From: Polyangiaceae bacterium
GTDB lineage: Bacteria; Myxococcota_A; Polyangia; Polyangiales; Polyangiaceae
DNA length: 64,000 nucleotides
Assembly (NCBI GenBank): GCA_025937835.1
Contig: JAICQO010000012.1
Span: 1 to 64,000 of the forward strand
Direction: 5' to 3'
Shown piece by piece: positions 61,986 to 64,000 of this stretch. The position numbers and the translations under genes were made by a program. Position 1 is the first letter of the stretch. Each line of letters opens with the position of its first letter. The notes beneath the pieces were generated by a model. The model was not told the origin of the DNA and ran no database searches. It saw nothing but the letters and a program-made list of their open reading frames with translations.

Positions 61986-62318
61986 GCGACGCGCGCGCTC
62001 GAGCTCCACCGCGAGCGCCTGCTCGAAAGCCTCCGGGTCCGTGTAGATGCGCATCAGATCCCCGAGCTCTCCGAAGTTTCGCACCAGCTTGGCCGTGATC
62101 TGCACGAACGGCGAGCCCGTCAGCATGTACACCCCGCGCAGCGCGTTGCGGTGTCGAGCCAACCAGCGGCACCACTCCGCGCTCACCTCGATCGTCACGC
62201 CGCGTGATTGCTTGGCATCGACGAACAGACTCAGCGCTCCCCCGCGCAGATCGTTCTCGAGCTCCTCGAACGGAGCCGCCCCGCATGCCCAGAACCTTAA
62301 GGAACGCCCGCCCGGCAA
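61983..62318 (-). CDS. STAS/SpoIIAA-like small protein, probably 5'-truncated
   Basis: 111 aa if the TTG at 62318 is used. FVDAKQSRGVTIEVSAEW, RHRNALRGVYMLTGSPFVQ and LGDLMRIYTDPEAFEQAL look like the small STAS-like proteins common in Myxococcota. The usual N-terminal strand is missing and the ORF runs into an inverted-repeat element at its 5' end, with no ATG or ribosome site, so the original start may be lost. Its stop overlaps the cytochrome remnant. Confidence 0.5.
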   Translation of the reverse strand: MPGGRSLRFWACGAAPFEELENDLRGGALSLFVDAKQSRGVTIEVSAEWCRWLARHRNALRGVYMLTGSPFVQITAKLVRNFGELGDLMRIYTDPEAFEQALAVELERARR

Positions 62319-62424
62319 GTTTGCGGTTTTGGCGAGGCTTTCGCGAGCACCGGAGCGGAGCGTAGGTGGCTACGTGAGCACCGGAGCGCAGCGAAAACGA
62401 AGCCAAAACCCAAAATCGCCGGGC
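62310..62424. repeat. Nested inverted-repeat (REP/MITE-like) element
   Basis: Outer arms GCCCGGC (62310-62316) / GCCGGGC (62418-62424) and GGTTTTGGC (62325-62333) / GCCAAAACC (62402-62410). Inside are two direct copies of GAGCACCGGAGCG (62345-62357 and 62376-62388) flanking a CGTAG-GTGG-CTACG hairpin (62361-62374). It is non-coding and separates the STAS-like gene from the glycosyltransferase gene. Confidence 0.7.
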
Positions 62425-62460
62425 GTGGTGGAAGCTAAAGATACCGGGGATGGCGGCTGA

Positions 62461-63780
62461 TCATACGCTGAGCAGGGGGCTCGGCGGGGGCGGCGGCGAA
62501 AGCTCCGGACGCGGAGCCCTGCCGAGCACGTGCTCATACACGCTGATGCTGCGCTTGGCCTTGGCCTCCCAGGTGAACTCGTCGCGGATGCGCTCGCGGC
62601 AAGCGTCGCTCATCGGCAGCCAGCGATCCGGCTTGGCCACGAGCTCGGAGACGATCCGATCGATCTGCCGCGCGGTGATCTCGGCCGACTCGAGAGGCAG
62701 CCGGAAGCCCGTCCGGTCATCGACGATCTCCGCGGGCCCGCCGTACGCCATCACGATTGGCACCACCCCGAGCGCCATGCCCTCGACCACGACGCCACCG
62801 CCGAACTCGCGGATCGACGGGAACACCTGCAAATGGGCCTGCCCGAGCAAGCGCAGCGTGTCCTTGTGCTCGAGCCAGCCGTGAAAGGTGGTCTGCGCGC
62901 CGATGCCCTCTTCGCGCACGATCCGCTCGAGGTAAGCGCGCTCCGGGCCGTCGCCCAGGATGTCGAACACGACGTCGCCGCGCTTGATCGCCGGAGCGAG
63001 CCCGCGAATCGCCACGTCCGCGCATTTGTACGGCGTGAGCCGCCCCACGAACACCGCGCGCAGCGGCTTGGTCAGGGGCCCTCGCGACTCGCGGCTGACC
63101 GTGGTCTCGAGGATGCCGTTCTCCGGCAGGTAGAAGCAGCGCGACCGGTGTCGCTCGGGGATCTCGTCCCAGGTGGCGCGAGATGCGACGAGCAGCGCCG
63201 CCGCGTCGCGCCAGGTCGCGGACAGGAACGGCGCGTGCTGATAGACGCTGCGAAAACGGTTCACGAGCTCGCGCTCTTTCTGGAGCGCGTTGGCGTAGCC
63301 CTTCGGCCAGGGCAGGCCGCCGTTGATCGGACCGAGCACGAACGGCACCCGCGCCCGCGACAAGCGCTTGGTGATCGGGCTCGACACGACCGGGCTGACC
63401 GGCGTGATCCGATGCACGACGTCGAACTCTCCGCCTTCGATGCGCTTTCCGAGCAGCTGCCAGGTGAGCCGCTCGAACAACCAGTAGAACGGGATGCCGA
63501 CGGCCGTGAACATTTGGGTGGTGTGGTCCGACCTCAGCACCCGATGCGTGAACCAGACCTTGAGCTTCTCGTAGTTCGCGAGGCGGATGAACGTGACGCG
63601 ATCCCTCGGCCAGGACGAGCGCTCGATGGCGGGCTCGTTCATCTCGTGGGTGACGAGGTGGACGTCCGCGTTCTTCGACAGTGCAAAAGCGTGACTCCAC
63701 CCGACCAGCGGCCCGCTCACCCACTCCGGGTTGCAGAGCTCGGCCAGCACCAAGGCGCGGATCCGGGGCGCGTTCGACAT
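62461..63780 (-). CDS. Family 4 (GT-B) glycosyltransferase
   Basis: 439 aa. Two Rossmann-like halves: N-terminal (ALVLAELCNPEWVSGPLVGWSHAF, FDVVHRITPVSP) and C-terminal with RAVFVGRLTPYKCADVAIRG, ILGDGPERAYLERI, LQVFPSIREFGGGVVVEGMALG and the ExxxxxE-type nucleotide-sugar site (EFGGGVVVE), then GGPAEIV. Retaining sugar transferase acting in the cytoplasm on an envelope or storage glycan. Ends with a Pro-rich tail. No other glycan gene is directly adjacent. Confidence 0.92.
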   Translation of the reverse strand: MSNAPRIRALVLAELCNPEWVSGPLVGWSHAFALSKNADVHLVTHEMNEPAIERSSWPRDRVTFIRLANYEKLKVWFTHRVLRSDHTTQMFTAVGIPFYWLFERLTWQLLGKRIEGGEFDVVHRITPVSPVVSSPITKRLSRARVPFVLGPINGGLPWPKGYANALQKERELVNRFRSVYQHAPFLSATWRDAAALLVASRATWDEIPERHRSRCFYLPENGILETTVSRESRGPLTKPLRAVFVGRLTPYKCADVAIRGLAPAIKRGDVVFDILGDGPERAYLERIVREEGIGAQTTFHGWLEHKDTLRLLGQAHLQVFPSIREFGGGVVVEGMALGVVPIVMAYGGPAEIVDDRTGFRLPLESAEITARQIDRIVSELVAKPDRWLPMSDACRERIRDEFTWEAKAKRSISVYEHVLGRAPRPELSPPPPPSPLLSV

Positions 63781-63942
63781 CGGGCACGACTATAGCCGCG
63801 TTTTGTGAGGCTGCAGGCTGCGCGAGGCGAGCAAAGGAAGTCACCATGGCCCGACGAGCGCACGGCTGCGAAGCGCCTGCTCGAGGTGCCTTCGGGTTTG
63901 GCGCGAGCGGCCCCGGCAGGCTAGTCTTCGCCGAGTCCCGCG

Positions 63943-64000
63943 ATGGCCAAGCTGCTCCTGATGTCCGTCGTTTTCGTCACCGCCGCGTTGCCCGCGTACA
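63943..64000 (+). CDS. Start of an exported or membrane protein (cut by window end)
   Basis: ATG at 63943 opens a frame to the window end, encoding a hydrophobic N-terminus (MAKLLLMSVVFVTAALPAY) that looks like a signal peptide or first membrane helix. Only 19 residues are visible, so the product cannot be named. The 160 bases before it hold the divergent promoter region with the glycosyltransferase gene. Confidence 0.45.
   Translation, partial: MAKLLLMSVVFVTAALPAY

Noticed and set aside
61900-62406. 168-codon minus-strand open frame across the cytochrome remnant and repeat element
   Set aside because: It covers non-coding repeats and another frame (61983-62318) has protein-like sequence resembling STAS proteins.

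Overview
The window is very GC-rich, uses many GTG starts and 4-nt start/stop overlaps, and is dominated by secreted lipoproteins with long Gly/Ser/Thr/Ala linkers. Together with a zinc-ribbon/GYF protein, a PEGA-domain protein, an ECF sigma/FecR pair and a DUF1592/DUF1552 pair, this suggests a chromosome of a Myxococcota bacterium of the Polyangia type. That taxonomic call is inference: no rRNA or other phylogenetic marker is present. I saw no tRNA, rRNA, CRISPR array, prophage or insertion sequence.

Layout. 0-5.7 kb: the 3' end of an RND efflux pump, a PAP2 phosphatase, Lon protease and a secreted esterase lipoprotein. 6.0-20.1 kb: twelve same-strand genes, mostly overlapping, that look like one envelope-glycan modification locus: outer-membrane barrel, GT-C-like membrane protein, SGNH esterase lipoprotein, an AlgI-like MBOAT acyltransferase, two AlgJ/AlgX-like SGNH proteins, two NAD-dependent sugar-nucleotide enzymes (one ArnA-like), a family-2 glycosyltransferase and further lipoproteins. 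20.1-28.9 kb: four more secreted alpha/beta-hydrolase lipoproteins around a DUF1592/DUF1552 pair. 28.9-34.7 kb: fmt, a small HExxH protein, a zinc-ribbon/GYF membrane protein, and an ECF sigma factor with a FecR-like partner.

34.7-43.5 kb holds the locus I find most interesting. A myo-inositol-phosphate synthase diverges from two sugar-phosphate/alcohol-phosphate nucleotidyltransferases and a CDP-alcohol phosphatidyltransferase. One nucleotidyltransferase resembles inositol-1-phosphate cytidylyltransferase and is fused to a HisC-like PLP enzyme. A route glucose-6-P -> inositol-P -> CDP-inositol -> inositol phospholipid or phosphodiester is the simplest reading; the role of the PLP domain is unexplained. 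HEAT-repeat and outer-membrane-type genes follow in the same direction.

43.7-64 kb is mixed: a VWA/DUF4159 operon, a PEGA protein, a TetR/SDR pair with matching operators, a Cache-like lipoprotein, an EAL protein, Bcp peroxiredoxin with a histone-H1-like tail, Fe superoxide dismutase, a short phosphoglycerate dehydrogenase with Lys at the usual catalytic His position, two diheme cytochrome lipoproteins, a Cys-rich lipoprotein flanked by a duplicated cytochrome 3' end, a nested inverted-repeat element, and a glycosyltransferase.
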